A stretch of 64,000 bases of DNA. Origin: Mycolicibacterium porcinum (GTDB lineage Bacteria > Actinomycetota > Actinomycetes > Mycobacteriales > Mycobacteriaceae). Under the pieces are notes generated by a model. That model saw nothing but the letters and a program-made list of their open reading frames with translations. It did not search any database and had not been told where the DNA came from. The position numbers and the translations under genes are program-made. This document shows, in pieces, positions 1-8,554 of the stretch; within the stretch, counting starts at the first letter, position 1, and each line of letters begins with the position of its first letter. The stretch covers positions 620,001-684,000 of the forward strand of contig MVIG01000001.1 in NCBI GenBank assembly GCA_002086835.1, read 5' to 3'.

Positions 1-473
1 GCGCGGCCCATGGTGTCGGTGATCACGACGGCGATGGTGACGCCGAGTCGCTCACGCAGGTCCTCGCGCAGCGCCCGGGCGCTGCCGTCGGGATCCACCG
101 GGAGCAGCGCCAATTCGTTCGAGTCGACGTTGGAGCCGTCGACGCCTGCGGCCGCCTGGACCAGCCCGATGGCGTTCTCGGTGATCAGGGTGCGGCCCTT
201 GCGCGCCAGCACTCGGACCGCCTCGGCGTCGATGAGCTTGCGCCGCAGAGTGTCCCGTTCTTCCGGATCGGAGGGGGCGGTGACGATGCGGCCTTCACAC
301 TTGGACACGATCTTGCTTGTGATGACGAGCACGTCGCCGTCACGCAGCCACGGCGCCGCCTCGGCGAGGGCGCCCGCCAGGTCATCCCCGGGCCGGAACT
401 CGGGAAGTCCTGGCACCGGCAGGATCTCGACCCGGTCGGCAGACCCGTGTTCGGTGTTCACCTCAGAAGTCAC
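1..473 (-). CDS. fbiB: Coenzyme F420:L-glutamate ligase FbiB, N-terminal part (runs off window edge)
   Basis: FbiB adds glutamate residues to F420-0; the mycobacterial enzyme also has a C-terminal FMN-binding reductase domain, which lies outside this window. About 157 residues are visible, starting [20 protein letters not shown] and continuing with [11 protein letters not shown] and [14 protein letters not shown] ligase sequence (here [18 protein letters not shown]), typical of the CofE-like domain. The GTG start at 473 overlaps the fbiA stop by four bases (GTGA), so the pair is translationally coupled. The family assignment is firm; the missing C-terminus means the reductase half cannot be confirmed. 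Confidence 0.9.
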   Translation of the reverse strand, partial: MTSEVNTEHGSADRVEILPVPGLPEFRPGDDLAGALAEAAPWLRDGDVLVITSKIVSKCEGRIVTAPSDPEERDTLRRKLIDAEAVRVLARKGRTLITENAIGLVQAAAGVDGSNVDSNELALLPVDPDGSARALREDLRERLGVTIAVVITDTMGR

Positions 474-1453
474 AGCGGAACGCCTGCTACGTCCAGCCCC
501 ACCCGCACCATCTCTGCGGTGGTGGCCGGGTCCGTCATCAACAGTGGTACCGCGCGCACCTGCACGCCCTCGATCTCGGCGTGGTCGCCTTCGTGGACCA
601 GCCAGCCGTCCAGGATTCCGGTGCCCGACCGGGCGCCGAAGTGTTGACCGACGGCCTGCGAGGTGGACTCGACACCGATGATGGACAAGCACTCATCTGC
701 CATGCCGCGCAATGGTTTTCCGTTGATGATGGGGGAGTAGCCGATCACCGGCGCGGTGGTCGAACGGAGTGCGCCCCGAACTCCCGGGATCTGCAGGATC
801 GGTCCGATGCTCACGACGGGATTCGACGGCGCCAGCAACACCACGTCCGCGTCGGCGATGGCCTCGGTCACCCCGGGGGCCGCGGTTGCTTGTTCTGCAC
901 CGACGAACGCAAAGCTGTGCGAGGGGACCTGGGCGCGGTAGCGCACCCACCACTCCTGGAAGTGGATCGCGCGTCGTGCGCCGTCTTCGGGGTCGGTGAT
1001 GACCACGTGGGTCTCGCTGCGGTCATCGGTGACCGGCAACAGTCGCGCTCCCGGTGACCAGCGTTTGCACAGCGCCTCGGTGACCTGCGACAACGGGTAG
1101 CCGGCGCGCAGCATCTGGGTGCGGACCAGGTGGGTGGCCAGGTCGCGGTCACCCAGGCCGAACCAATCGGGCTGCACGCCGTAGGCGGCAAGCTCCTCCT
1201 TGGCGTGCCAGGTTTCGTTCCGGTGACCCCAGCCGCGCTCGGGGTCGATACCGCCGCCCAGCGTGTACATGCAGGTGTCGAGGTCCGGGCAGATCCGGAC
1301 GCCGTGCATCCAGGCGTCGTCACCAACGTTCACGATCGCGGTGAGTTCATGCTTGCTGTCGTTCCCGGCGAACTGACCGAGGCCCAACAGGTGCTGTACT
1401 CCCAGCAAAAACCGGGCGCCTCCGACGCCGCCGACCAGAACGGTGATCTTCAC
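470..1453 (-). CDS. fbiA: 2-phospho-L-lactate transferase FbiA (coenzyme F420 biosynthesis)
   Basis: FbiA transfers the phospho-lactyl (in mycobacteria phosphoenolpyruvyl) group onto Fo, making (dehydro-)F420-0 in the cytoplasm. The protein, 327 aa, opens with [20 protein letters not shown], the glycine-rich nucleotide-type loop characteristic of CofD/FbiA. The GTG at 1453 is chosen because family members start at this K-[IV]-TVL motif; the open frame continues upstream to 1504 but that extension is not conserved in type. fbiB follows with a four-base overlap. The gene is divergent from whiB2 across about 290 bp. Confidence 0.93.
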   Translation of the reverse strand: MKITVLVGGVGGARFLLGVQHLLGLGQFAGNDSKHELTAIVNVGDDAWMHGVRICPDLDTCMYTLGGGIDPERGWGHRNETWHAKEELAAYGVQPDWFGLGDRDLATHLVRTQMLRAGYPLSQVTEALCKRWSPGARLLPVTDDRSETHVVITDPEDGARRAIHFQEWWVRYRAQVPSHSFAFVGAEQATAAPGVTEAIADADVVLLAPSNPVVSIGPILQIPGVRGALRSTTAPVIGYSPIINGKPLRGMADECLSIIGVESTSQAVGQHFGARSGTGILDGWLVHEGDHAEIEGVQVRAVPLLMTDPATTAEMVRVGLDVAGVPL

Positions 1454-1658
1454 AACGTCCGACCCTAAGCGCTGAGGGCGTGCGGATGGAAACGACGTCG
1501 TCACGGGCAGGACACGCCGATGTCGCGACGCGCCGATTTGACATCACGGGATGGTATGAATTCGCGTCCTGGCGCTTGACCCCGGCAGCTAACACGTGTG
1601 TAATCACAGTTGTGTCATTTCCCGGTTGGTGACCGATTCCGGTGTCGCGGACCGAGAT

Positions 1659-1674
1659 TCGATCAACTGTTCGA
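1659..1674. promoter_or_regulatory. Possible SOS (LexA) box upstream of whiB2, one mismatch
   Basis: TCGATCAACTGTTCGA differs by one base from the mycobacterial LexA consensus TCGAAC-N4-GTTCGA. It lies 73 bp before the whiB2 start, between divergent fbiA and whiB2. One-mismatch sites can arise by chance, so this is weak. Confidence 0.3.
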
Positions 1675-1746
1675 ATGGGGTGACCGCACATCGCAATAGT
1701 GGGGCTCCACTTAGGATCTACGAGACCGAGTGAGGAGGCGGGGGAT

Positions 1747-2136
1747 ATGTCTTATGAGAGCGGCGATTTCGATCATGTGGTCCGGTTCGACAACCGGCTA
1801 CTCGGCTCGGTAGACAACGCACCGCACATCAACGCCGGGCCGACACCGCTGGGGATTCCGGGACGTCCTCAGCTGAGTTTGGTACCTGAACACATTGATG
1901 TTGATCCGGAAACCGAAGACGACCAATGGCAGGAACGTGCGCTGTGCGCACAGACCGACCCGGAGGCGTTCTTCCCGGAGAAGGGCGGGTCTACCCGCGA
2001 GGCCAAGCGCATCTGCCAGGGCTGCGAAGTCAAGGATGCATGCCTGGAATACGCGCTCGCGCACGATGAGCGCTTCGGTATTTGGGGAGGGCTGTCCGAG
2101 CGCGAGCGTCGCCGCCTCAAACGCGGCATCATCTGA
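1747..2136 (+). CDS. whiB2: WhiB2-family iron-sulfur transcription factor (WhmD)
   Basis: WhiB proteins carry a 4Fe-4S cluster and act with the principal sigma factor; WhiB2/WhmD is needed for septation in mycobacteria. The 129-aa product has the four cysteines as C-X22-C-X2-C-X5-C (CAQT..., ICQGCEVKDAC), the GIWGG turn and a basic tail ERERRRLKRGII. ATG at 1747 is chosen over an in-frame upstream start at 1699 because GAGGAGG at 1732-1738 sits eight bases before it and the resulting length equals that of WhmD. A possible -10 (TAGGAT, 1712-1717) precedes it, giving a short leader. Confidence 0.93.
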   Translation: MSYESGDFDHVVRFDNRLLGSVDNAPHINAGPTPLGIPGRPQLSLVPEHIDVDPETEDDQWQERALCAQTDPEAFFPEKGGSTREAKRICQGCEVKDACLEYALAHDERFGIWGGLSERERRRLKRGII

Positions 2137-2182
2137 CGCTCTGCTCGACTGAGCGCTTCATCTCAGGGTGCGGCGCTCGACG

Positions 2183-2605
2183 TCAGTCGTCGTCGATCGT
2201 TGGGTCGATGACTGACGGTTCAACTCCCAGATAGGTGGCCACCTGGGCCACCAGGATTTCATGCAGCAGGTCAGCAAGCTCATCGGATCCTTTGACCCGG
2301 CGCTCGATGGGCTTGCGGAACAAGACAATTCGAGCCCGGGTCGCATTACCTCTGACGTCGACCCCAGCAGGTATCAGCCGCGCCAGCGCGATCGGCCCAT
2401 CGGCGATGACCTCGGGTGGCCATTGCACACTGTCCGGATCTTTCGGGGACATCCGCGGAATCTCATCGACTGCGACGTCGAGTTCTCGTATCCGCGACGC
2501 CCATCGCCGTTCGATCGGCTCGTACGCCTCCAGCACTGCCATGTCGAACCGCTCGGCCCGGCTGCGCCAGCCGGGAACCGAGCGCGGAAGCAGCGGTCCG
2601 CGCAT
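2183..2605 (-). CDS. Zincin-like (DUF1025 / MMP-like) small protein, Rv3259 type
   Basis: This 140-aa protein resembles the small zincin-fold family represented by M. tuberculosis Rv3259 in the same position beside whiB2. It starts MRGPLLPRSVPGWRSRAERF and ends EPSVIDPTIDDD. Where family metallopeptidases have HExxH, it reads HEILV, so the second zinc-ligand histidine is replaced and proteolysis is doubtful. The ATG at 2605 is preferred; a GTG at 2662 would add 19 residues. It is convergent with whiB2 and divergent from the DUF3499 gene. Function unknown. Confidence 0.75.
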   Translation of the reverse strand: MRGPLLPRSVPGWRSRAERFDMAVLEAYEPIERRWASRIRELDVAVDEIPRMSPKDPDSVQWPPEVIADGPIALARLIPAGVDVRGNATRARIVLFRKPIERRVKGSDELADLLHEILVAQVATYLGVEPSVIDPTIDDD

Positions 2606-2736
2606 ATCGCGGCCGCGACGCGATCGCCATGGGTTGCGCTGGGCCACGGCGATGATCGTAACGGTTCGGGATCGGGGCCCCGACGGCTGCGCGTGTCCGG
2701 CGGCACACAGCGATCGTCCAAAGTAATCTCTGGAGC

Positions 2737-3147
2737 GTGAATGTTCCCCGTCGCTGCTGCCGGCCCGGGTGCCCGCACTATGCCGTGGCGACGCTGACTT
2801 TTGTCTACTCCGACTCCACGGCGGTAGTCGGACCACTCGCCACGGTGTCTGAGCCCCACTCCTGGGATTTGTGTGTCGGCCACGCCGGCCGTATCACCGC
2901 GCCGCGTGGCTGGGAGCTGGTCCGCCACGCCGGTCCGCTGCCTACTCATCCCGATGAAGACGATCTGGTCGCGCTGGCCGATGCGGTCCGCGAGGGCCAG
3001 CCGGGCGCTGTGTCCCGTGGCGGGGTGGTGGCCGGATTCTCCGATCCCTCCACCGGTCTGGCCACCAGTGCCGTGCCGGCGCGTCCGGCGGAGACCAACG
3101 GGCGTCGTCGCGGCCACCTGCGGGTGTTGCCGGACCCCGACAACTAG
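2737..3147 (+). CDS. DUF3499 family protein (Rv3258c type), probably leaderless
   Basis: A 136-aa conserved actinobacterial protein of unknown function. The N-terminus NVPRRCCRPGCPHYAVATLTFVY and a later WDLCVGHAGR segment supply clustered Cys/His residues (CCRPGC...CVGH) that could bind a metal. The C-terminus is basic and variable. The GTG start at 2737 lies seven bases after TAATCT (2724-2729), a TANNNT -10 placed as for leaderless mycobacterial transcripts, and no Shine-Dalgarno is seen. It is followed after about 117 bp by manB and is probably in the same regulatory neighbourhood. Confidence 0.8.
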   Translation: MNVPRRCCRPGCPHYAVATLTFVYSDSTAVVGPLATVSEPHSWDLCVGHAGRITAPRGWELVRHAGPLPTHPDEDDLVALADAVREGQPGAVSRGGVVAGFSDPSTGLATSAVPARPAETNGRRRGHLRVLPDPDN

Positions 3148-3264
3148 CCCGGTTCAGCACCTGATTGGCTCCGACTCGACGACGACCGGCCCGCGAGTAG
3201 TGAACGTGTCGATGCCGCCCGACGGTTAGGCTGGCGCCAACGATTCCGTTTCACAAGGAGCAAT

Positions 3265-4653
3265 ATGTCTAGGCCAGCGGCGGCTGTTCACGATGTCATC
3301 AAGGCCTATGACGTCCGGGGATTGGTCGGCACCCAGATCGACGAGGCGTTCGTGTCCGAGGTCGCCGGTGCATTCGCTCGCCTGGTCCGTGCCGAAGGCG
3401 CCACACAGGTCGTGATCGGCTACGACATGCGAGCCAGTTCGCCCGCGCTGGCCGCCGCGTTCGCCGAAGGCGTGATCGCCCAAGGCTTGGACGTGGTCCG
3501 GATCGGCCTCGCCTCCACCGACCAGTTGTATTTCGCGTCGGGCCTGCTCGACTGCCCGGGCGCGATGTTCACCGCGAGTCACAACCCCGCCGCGTACAAC
3601 GGGATCAAGCTGTGCCGCGCCGGGGCCAAACCGGTCGGCAAGGACACCGGCCTGTCGACCATCTCCGACGAGGTGATCGCGGGCGTGCCGGCTCATGACG
3701 GCCCGGTAGGCGTCGTCTCCGACCGCGACGTGCTCTCCGACTACGGCAGCTTCCTTCGGTCGCTGGTCGACCTCAGTGCGCTGCGGCCACTGCGCATAGC
3801 GGTCGACGCGGGCAACGGCATGGCCGGTCACACCACGCCCGCGGTCCTCGGGCCGATCCCGGGGGTCACCGTGCTCCCGCTGTTCTTCGAACTCGACGGC
3901 ACCTTCCCCAATCACGAGGCCAACCCGCTGAATCCGGCCAACCTCGTCGACCTGCAGGCTCATGTGCTCGCGACGGGCGCCGACATCGGCCTGGCGTTTG
4001 ACGGGGACGCGGACCGTTGTTTCGTGGTCGATGAACTCGGTCGCCCCGTATCGCCGTCGGCAGTGACCGCACTGGTGGCGGCCCGCGAGCTCAAGCGTGA
4101 GATCGGTGCCACGGTGATCCACAACCTGATCACCTCGCGCGCCGTACCCGAACTGGTCATCGAGCGCGGTGGCACACCCGTGCGGTCCCGGGTCGGTCAT
4201 TCCTACATCAAGGCCCTGATGGCCGAAACCAATGCCATCTTCGGCGGGGAACACTCGGCGCACTACTACTTCCGCGACTTCTGGGGCGCCGACTCCGGCA
4301 TGCTCGCGGCGCTGCACGTGCTGGCGGCACTGGGCGAGCAGGATCGCCCGCTGTCGGAGTTCATGGCGGACTACCAGCGCTACGAGGCGTCAGGCGAGAT
4401 CAACTTCACCGTCACCGACGCCCCGGCGTGCGTCGACGCCGTGCTCAAATCCTTCGCCAGCTCGATTCAGTCCATCGATCACCTCGACGGCGTGACCGTC
4501 GATCTGGGTGACGGCAGTTGGTTCAACCTACGGACGTCGAACACCGAACCGCTGCTGCGGCTGAACGTGGAAGCACGTACCGCCGAGGACGTGGCCGCGC
4601 TCGTCGACAGAGTTTCGGCGCAGATCCGTGGGGTGAGCGAGCCGGTGCCGTGA
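3265..4653 (+). CDS. manB: Phosphomannomutase / phosphoglucomutase ManB (PmmA)
   Basis: Interconverts mannose-6-phosphate and mannose-1-phosphate, feeding GDP-mannose for PIMs, lipomannan, lipoarabinomannan and glycoproteins. The 462-aa alpha-D-phosphohexomutase has the phosphoserine loop TASHNPAAYNGIK, metal loop DGDADRC, sugar-binding GGEHSAHYYF and phosphate-binding RTSNTEPLLRLN, all intact and in order. AAGGAG at 3255-3260 precedes the ATG at 3265. The stop overlaps the next gene by four bases (GTGA), and manA follows that gene, so the three form a mannose-activation operon. Confidence 0.95.
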   Translation: MSRPAAAVHDVIKAYDVRGLVGTQIDEAFVSEVAGAFARLVRAEGATQVVIGYDMRASSPALAAAFAEGVIAQGLDVVRIGLASTDQLYFASGLLDCPGAMFTASHNPAAYNGIKLCRAGAKPVGKDTGLSTISDEVIAGVPAHDGPVGVVSDRDVLSDYGSFLRSLVDLSALRPLRIAVDAGNGMAGHTTPAVLGPIPGVTVLPLFFELDGTFPNHEANPLNPANLVDLQAHVLATGADIGLAFDGDADRCFVVDELGRPVSPSAVTALVAARELKREIGATVIHNLITSRAVPELVIERGGTPVRSRVGHSYIKALMAETNAIFGGEHSAHYYFRDFWGADSGMLAALHVLAALGEQDRPLSEFMADYQRYEASGEINFTVTDAPACVDAVLKSFASSIQSIDHLDGVTVDLGDGSWFNLRTSNTEPLLRLNVEARTAEDVAALVDRVSAQIRGVSEPVP

Positions 4654-5720
4654 ACGCCGTGGACGCCACGGTCGACCTGGACGACGGCGACGGACTGCTC
4701 GCCGCCGATCGCAATGGTCTGCTGCGGGCCGCGGCCATGGCGGGTGCCCAGGTACGGGCGACCGCCGCGGCGCTGGCGGAAGGGCTGCTCGACCCACTGC
4801 GAGCGGAACTTCCACCGCGCACGGTGATTTGGGTCGCCGGCCGCGGCACCGCGGAGAGCGCGGGCGCCATGCTGGCGGCTGCACTCGGCGCGTCGATCTC
4901 GGCCCCCATCGTGGTGGCCGCTGAAACCCCGCCGTGGCTCGGCGCGCTGGACGTGCTGATCGTGGCAGGAGATGACCCAGGGGATCCGGCGCTGGTGAAC
5001 GCGGCGGCCACCGGCGTGCGCCGCGGCGCCCGGGTGCTGATCGCGGCACCGCACGAGGGCCCGTTGCGGGACATCGCGGCCGGACGGGCGGTGGTGCTGG
5101 CGCCCCGCCTGTGGGTGCCCGACGATTTCGGACTGACCCGGTATCTGGCCGCGGGCCTGGCGGCGCTGCACGTGGTGGATCCGGGTATGCGCGTGGATCT
5201 GGCTGCTCTTGCCGACGAACTCGACGCCGAGGCGTTGCGCAACAGCGCCGGACGAGAACTGTTCACCAACCCGGCCAAGACACTGGCCGAGCGGATGTCG
5301 GACAGCGCCGTGGTGCTGGCCGGCGACAACCCGGCCACGCTCGCGCTCGCGCGGCACGGCGCGGCGGCGATGCTGCGCCTGGCCGGAGAAGTGGTGGCCG
5401 CCGCCGGGTTGGGCGATGTGCTTGCCGCGATGGGCAGCGGGGCGGTGGGGTTGCCCGCGGCCCAGTCGCTGTTCCATGACGAGGAGATCGACGGGCCGCT
5501 GCCGCGCCGGATGCGCACGTTCGTGTTGATCACCGATACCGAACGACAAGCGGTGGGGGCCCGCGTGAACGGCTTCGACGACATCGCGGTGATCGGTGCC
5601 GAGGACGTGCCGGAGCCGGCGGGGACGCCACTGCCGGCCGGGCGCCCGGAACAACAACTGGCGATCCTGGCCGTTCGTGTGGAGATGACGGCCGTGTATT
5701 TGAAACTGGTTCGAGGATAA
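4650..5720 (+). CDS. TobH-like sugar isomerase-fold protein between manB and manA
   Basis: A 356-aa protein equivalent to Rv3256c (TobH), always sandwiched between manB and manA in mycobacteria. Segments VIWVAGRGTAESAGAMLAAA and VLIVAGDDPGDPALVNAAAT look like the nucleotide/phosphosugar-binding strands of SIS-type folds, and the C-terminal half (RRMRTFVLITDTERQAVG) resembles bacterial phospho-glucose/mannose isomerase C-terminal domains. The catalytic role is not established. GTG at 4650 is chosen because it gives the four-base overlap with manB and drops an Arg-rich, unconserved upstream extension. manA starts three bases after the stop. Confidence 0.8.
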   Translation: MNAVDATVDLDDGDGLLAADRNGLLRAAAMAGAQVRATAAALAEGLLDPLRAELPPRTVIWVAGRGTAESAGAMLAAALGASISAPIVVAAETPPWLGALDVLIVAGDDPGDPALVNAAATGVRRGARVLIAAPHEGPLRDIAAGRAVVLAPRLWVPDDFGLTRYLAAGLAALHVVDPGMRVDLAALADELDAEALRNSAGRELFTNPAKTLAERMSDSAVVLAGDNPATLALARHGAAAMLRLAGEVVAAAGLGDVLAAMGSGAVGLPAAQSLFHDEEIDGPLPRRMRTFVLITDTERQAVGARVNGFDDIAVIGAEDVPEPAGTPLPAGRPEQQLAILAVRVEMTAVYLKLVRG

Positions 5721-5723
5721 GAA

Positions 5724-6950
5724 GTGCATCTGCTACGGGGAGCGGTGCGGACCTATGCCTGGGGTTCGCGCACGGCAATCGCTGATTTCACCGGAAGGCC
5801 CAGCCCGACAATCCATCCGGAGGCCGAGCTGTGGCTCGGCGCGCATCCGCAGGATCCGGCCTGGCTGCAGACCGAGCACGGTGAGGAGTCGCTGCTGCAA
5901 GCGGTGCAGGACGACCCCGAGGGGCAACTGGGCAGCGTGGCGATCGGCCGGTTCGGCGACGCCCTGCCGTTTCTGGTCAAGGTGCTGGCCGCCGATGAAC
6001 CGTTGTCTCTGCAGGCGCACCCGAGTGCCGCTCAGGCCCGGGAAGGGTTCGACCGCGAGGATCGGCTCAACATCCCGGTGTCCTCGCCGGTTCGCAATTA
6101 CCGCGACCGCAGTCACAAACCCGAATTGCTGGTTGCCCTAGGGCAATTCGATGCGCTCGCCGGGTTCCGTCCGGTAGACCGCACGGTCGAGTTGATGCGT
6201 GCGCTGGCGGTCTCTGACCTGGACCCGTTCATCAACCTGCTCTCCGGCCAAGCTGACGCCGACGGGTTGCGGGCACTGTTCACCACCTGGATCACGGCGC
6301 CCCAGCCGGACCTCGACGTGCTGGTTCCGGCCGTTCTCGACGGAGCAATCCACTACATCCGTTCCGGGGCAAAGAAATTCGCTGCCGAGGCCAAGACGGT
6401 GCTGGAGCTCGGTGAGCGCTACCCGGGTGATGCCGGGGTGCTGGCCTCGCTGCTGCTCAACCGCATCAGCCTGCAGACGGGGGAAGGCGTCTACCTTCCT
6501 GCCGGAAATCTCCATGCCTATCTGCACGGCGTCGGCGTCGAGGTGATGGCCAACTCCGACAACGTGCTGCGCGGCGGGTTGACCCCCAAGCACGTCGATG
6601 TCCCTGAACTTCTTCGGGTGCTGGACTTCACGCCCACTCCCGACGAGCAGCTGCGTCCGGAAACCGTGACGGAGGGGCCGGAAACCATTTACCGAACGCC
6701 CGCGCAGGAGTTCGCGGTTTCGGTGTTGTCGGTCGAGGGCGATCACCTCGGCGACGAGATCGACGTGCACTCCCACCACGACGGGCCGCAGCTGCTGTTG
6801 TGCACCGAAGGCGCGGCGGTGATCTACGCCGACGACGACAAGCTGACGCTGGAGCGGGGCGCGGCAGCGTGGGTGGCAGCCGCGGACGGTCCCATCCGGC
6901 TGACGGCTGCCGAGCCCACGAAACTGTTCCGCGTCACCATCGGCATCTGA
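5724..6950 (+). CDS. manA: Mannose-6-phosphate isomerase, class I
   Basis: Zinc enzyme converting fructose-6-phosphate and mannose-6-phosphate, the entry to GDP-mannose. The 408-aa protein shows the type I PMI ligand set: LQAHPS (Gln/His), HKPELLVAL (Glu), and GEGVYLPAGNLHAYLHG (His) followed by VEVMANSDNVLRGGLTPK. The C-terminal cupin half ends with a LERGAAAWVAAADGPIRL strand. It starts with GTG three bases after the tobH stop and completes the manB-tobH-manA operon. The next gene is convergent, only ten bases away. Confidence 0.95.
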   Translation: MHLLRGAVRTYAWGSRTAIADFTGRPSPTIHPEAELWLGAHPQDPAWLQTEHGEESLLQAVQDDPEGQLGSVAIGRFGDALPFLVKVLAADEPLSLQAHPSAAQAREGFDREDRLNIPVSSPVRNYRDRSHKPELLVALGQFDALAGFRPVDRTVELMRALAVSDLDPFINLLSGQADADGLRALFTTWITAPQPDLDVLVPAVLDGAIHYIRSGAKKFAAEAKTVLELGERYPGDAGVLASLLLNRISLQTGEGVYLPAGNLHAYLHGVGVEVMANSDNVLRGGLTPKHVDVPELLRVLDFTPTPDEQLRPETVTEGPETIYRTPAQEFAVSVLSVEGDHLGDEIDVHSHHDGPQLLLCTEGAAVIYADDDKLTLERGAAAWVAAADGPIRLTAAEPTKLFRVTIGI

Positions 6951-6960
6951 CGGGTACCGC

Positions 6961-8340
6961 TCAGACAGTCGTGCTGAGCATGTCGACCTCGCGCTCACCG
7001 TTCCTGCGCTCGCTGAGCCACTGCCTGACGTTGTTGCGCAGTGCACGCCCGATCAGGCGCGGCGGCGGTACCAGATAGAGGCTGTCGAGCAGGCTGGTCC
7101 GGCTCAGAAACCATTCGGCGATAACGGGATCGGTCTCGGCTGCGGCGACGAACTGATTGAACAGCTCGTAGGCCGGCCGGTACCACCATGGCCGGTCGCC
7201 CTGCGCGCCGTGCTCGGTATGGTCCGCCGCGGCGTTCATCAGCCACACCGGCCAAATCGTCTTGGCATTGCGGAATGCCAATCGCCACATCACGTTATCT
7301 GTCCCGTCGGCCAGGACCCGGCGCAGATTGTCGGCCTGCAGCGCCGACATCGTCACGCCCTGCCCGAACGTCGGGTTGAGGCTGACGACGGCATCCCCGA
7401 ACGGCAGGATGCCTCCGGGGAATCGGCGGATCCGCTCGTAGCGCCGCCACTTACTCGTCGGATACCGGTGAAAGTTCATCTCTCCCACGGGTATGCCGCT
7501 TCGCAACGCCGTGCTGATCTCGGGCGGCAGCAACTCATCGGCGAGCGCGCAGATTCCCGCGAAGTCGCGCGGGGGTTCGGCTTTGGCCACCCCGAACGCC
7601 GTCACCATCCAGATGCCGTCCTCGTGAAACAGCATGCCCATCCCCAACGGGCGGTCCCGGGTGGCACCGACGATGACCATCTTCTGGGGCATCATCCCCT
7701 CGGGCACCTTGACCCGCTGCGAGGCATAGGTGACGCCGACCTGTACCGAATCCTCGCGCGGGCGTTCGAATCCCCACTGCTGCAACCATGCCGGAAGCCG
7801 GCTGCCCCGGCCCGACGCATCGACCACCAGATCGGCGGCCACGACCTCGCCGTCGTCGAGCACGACGCCGGTGACCTGCTCGGCAGTCGCGTCGTACTGC
7901 GGATGCGCGACCACCCGGCGCGCGATCTCGATGCGCGTGAGCGCTCCGACCCGCTTGCGGATCTGCCATTCCAGGTGGCCCCGCGTGGGCACATAGGCGG
8001 TGTACTTGTCGTCGAGACCGGTCTCCAGGACGTGACCGGCCGCATCGAAGTGGATCACCTCGTGCTGGTTGCGGATCACCGGAACGCCCGAGGTCGCCAT
8101 GTCGTGGAGCAACCCGGGAAACAGCCCCTCCAGTTCCTGGGCGCCGCGGGCCATCAGCAGATGGACGTGCTGGCCCTGCGGGATCGCGCTGCGATTGACC
8201 GGCTCGTCCGGCAGCTCGTCGCGTTCATAGAGGGTGACGCGGTCGAAATGGTCGGCGAGTACCCGGGCCGCGCACAGCCCCGCGATACTCCCTCCGATGA
8301 CAACTGCATGGTTCCGTGAGATTCGGTGATCGGTGCTCAT
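6961..8340 (-). CDS. FAD-dependent monooxygenase-type oxidoreductase (Rv3254 type)
   Basis: A 459-aa flavoprotein of the group A monooxygenase/halogenase-like fold. The Rossmann loop is VVIGGSIAGLCAARVL near residue 15, with YERDEL ending the second strand; VVDASGRGSRLP is the DG-like motif; GDAVVSLNPTFGQGVTMSAL is the second FAD-binding segment. ATG at 8340 (MSTDHRISRNH) is used; a 31-residue upstream extension in frame is not family-like. It is convergent with manA and divergent from the AurF-like gene. Substrate unknown; a role in lipid or secondary-metabolite oxidation is inference from neighbours. Confidence 0.85.
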   Translation of the reverse strand: MSTDHRISRNHAVVIGGSIAGLCAARVLADHFDRVTLYERDELPDEPVNRSAIPQGQHVHLLMARGAQELEGLFPGLLHDMATSGVPVIRNQHEVIHFDAAGHVLETGLDDKYTAYVPTRGHLEWQIRKRVGALTRIEIARRVVAHPQYDATAEQVTGVVLDDGEVVAADLVVDASGRGSRLPAWLQQWGFERPREDSVQVGVTYASQRVKVPEGMMPQKMVIVGATRDRPLGMGMLFHEDGIWMVTAFGVAKAEPPRDFAGICALADELLPPEISTALRSGIPVGEMNFHRYPTSKWRRYERIRRFPGGILPFGDAVVSLNPTFGQGVTMSALQADNLRRVLADGTDNVMWRLAFRNAKTIWPVWLMNAAADHTEHGAQGDRPWWYRPAYELFNQFVAAAETDPVIAEWFLSRTSLLDSLYLVPPPRLIGRALRNNVRQWLSERRNGEREVDMLSTTV

Positions 8341-8554
8341 TAGACGGTTACGGTACTGCGAACCGAGCGTGAAGCGGGCGGAATGAGAGGCAACGTCAAT
8401 TGACGCGCCCCTCGTTCCGCGCCGATACACCACCTGGCGGGAGCGCGCTAACGACCTTGCAACAACTCATGGCACAATGCCGTGGCTAAGGGCGTGATGC
8501 AGCTCTCAGGTTGCTACCCTCTGCAAGGCAACTCACACATCAACGGATGGGGAA
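8341..8554. promoter_or_regulatory. Divergent promoter region between flavoprotein and AurF-like gene
   Basis: 214 bp with no coding signal. It holds a GTTGC-N12-GCAAC inverted repeat at about 8510-8531 (around TACCCT, a plausible -10) just before the AurF-like gene start; the same GTTGC/GCAAC words recur near 8458 (CTTGCAACAACTC). These could serve a shared regulator, but this is speculative. Confidence 0.3.
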
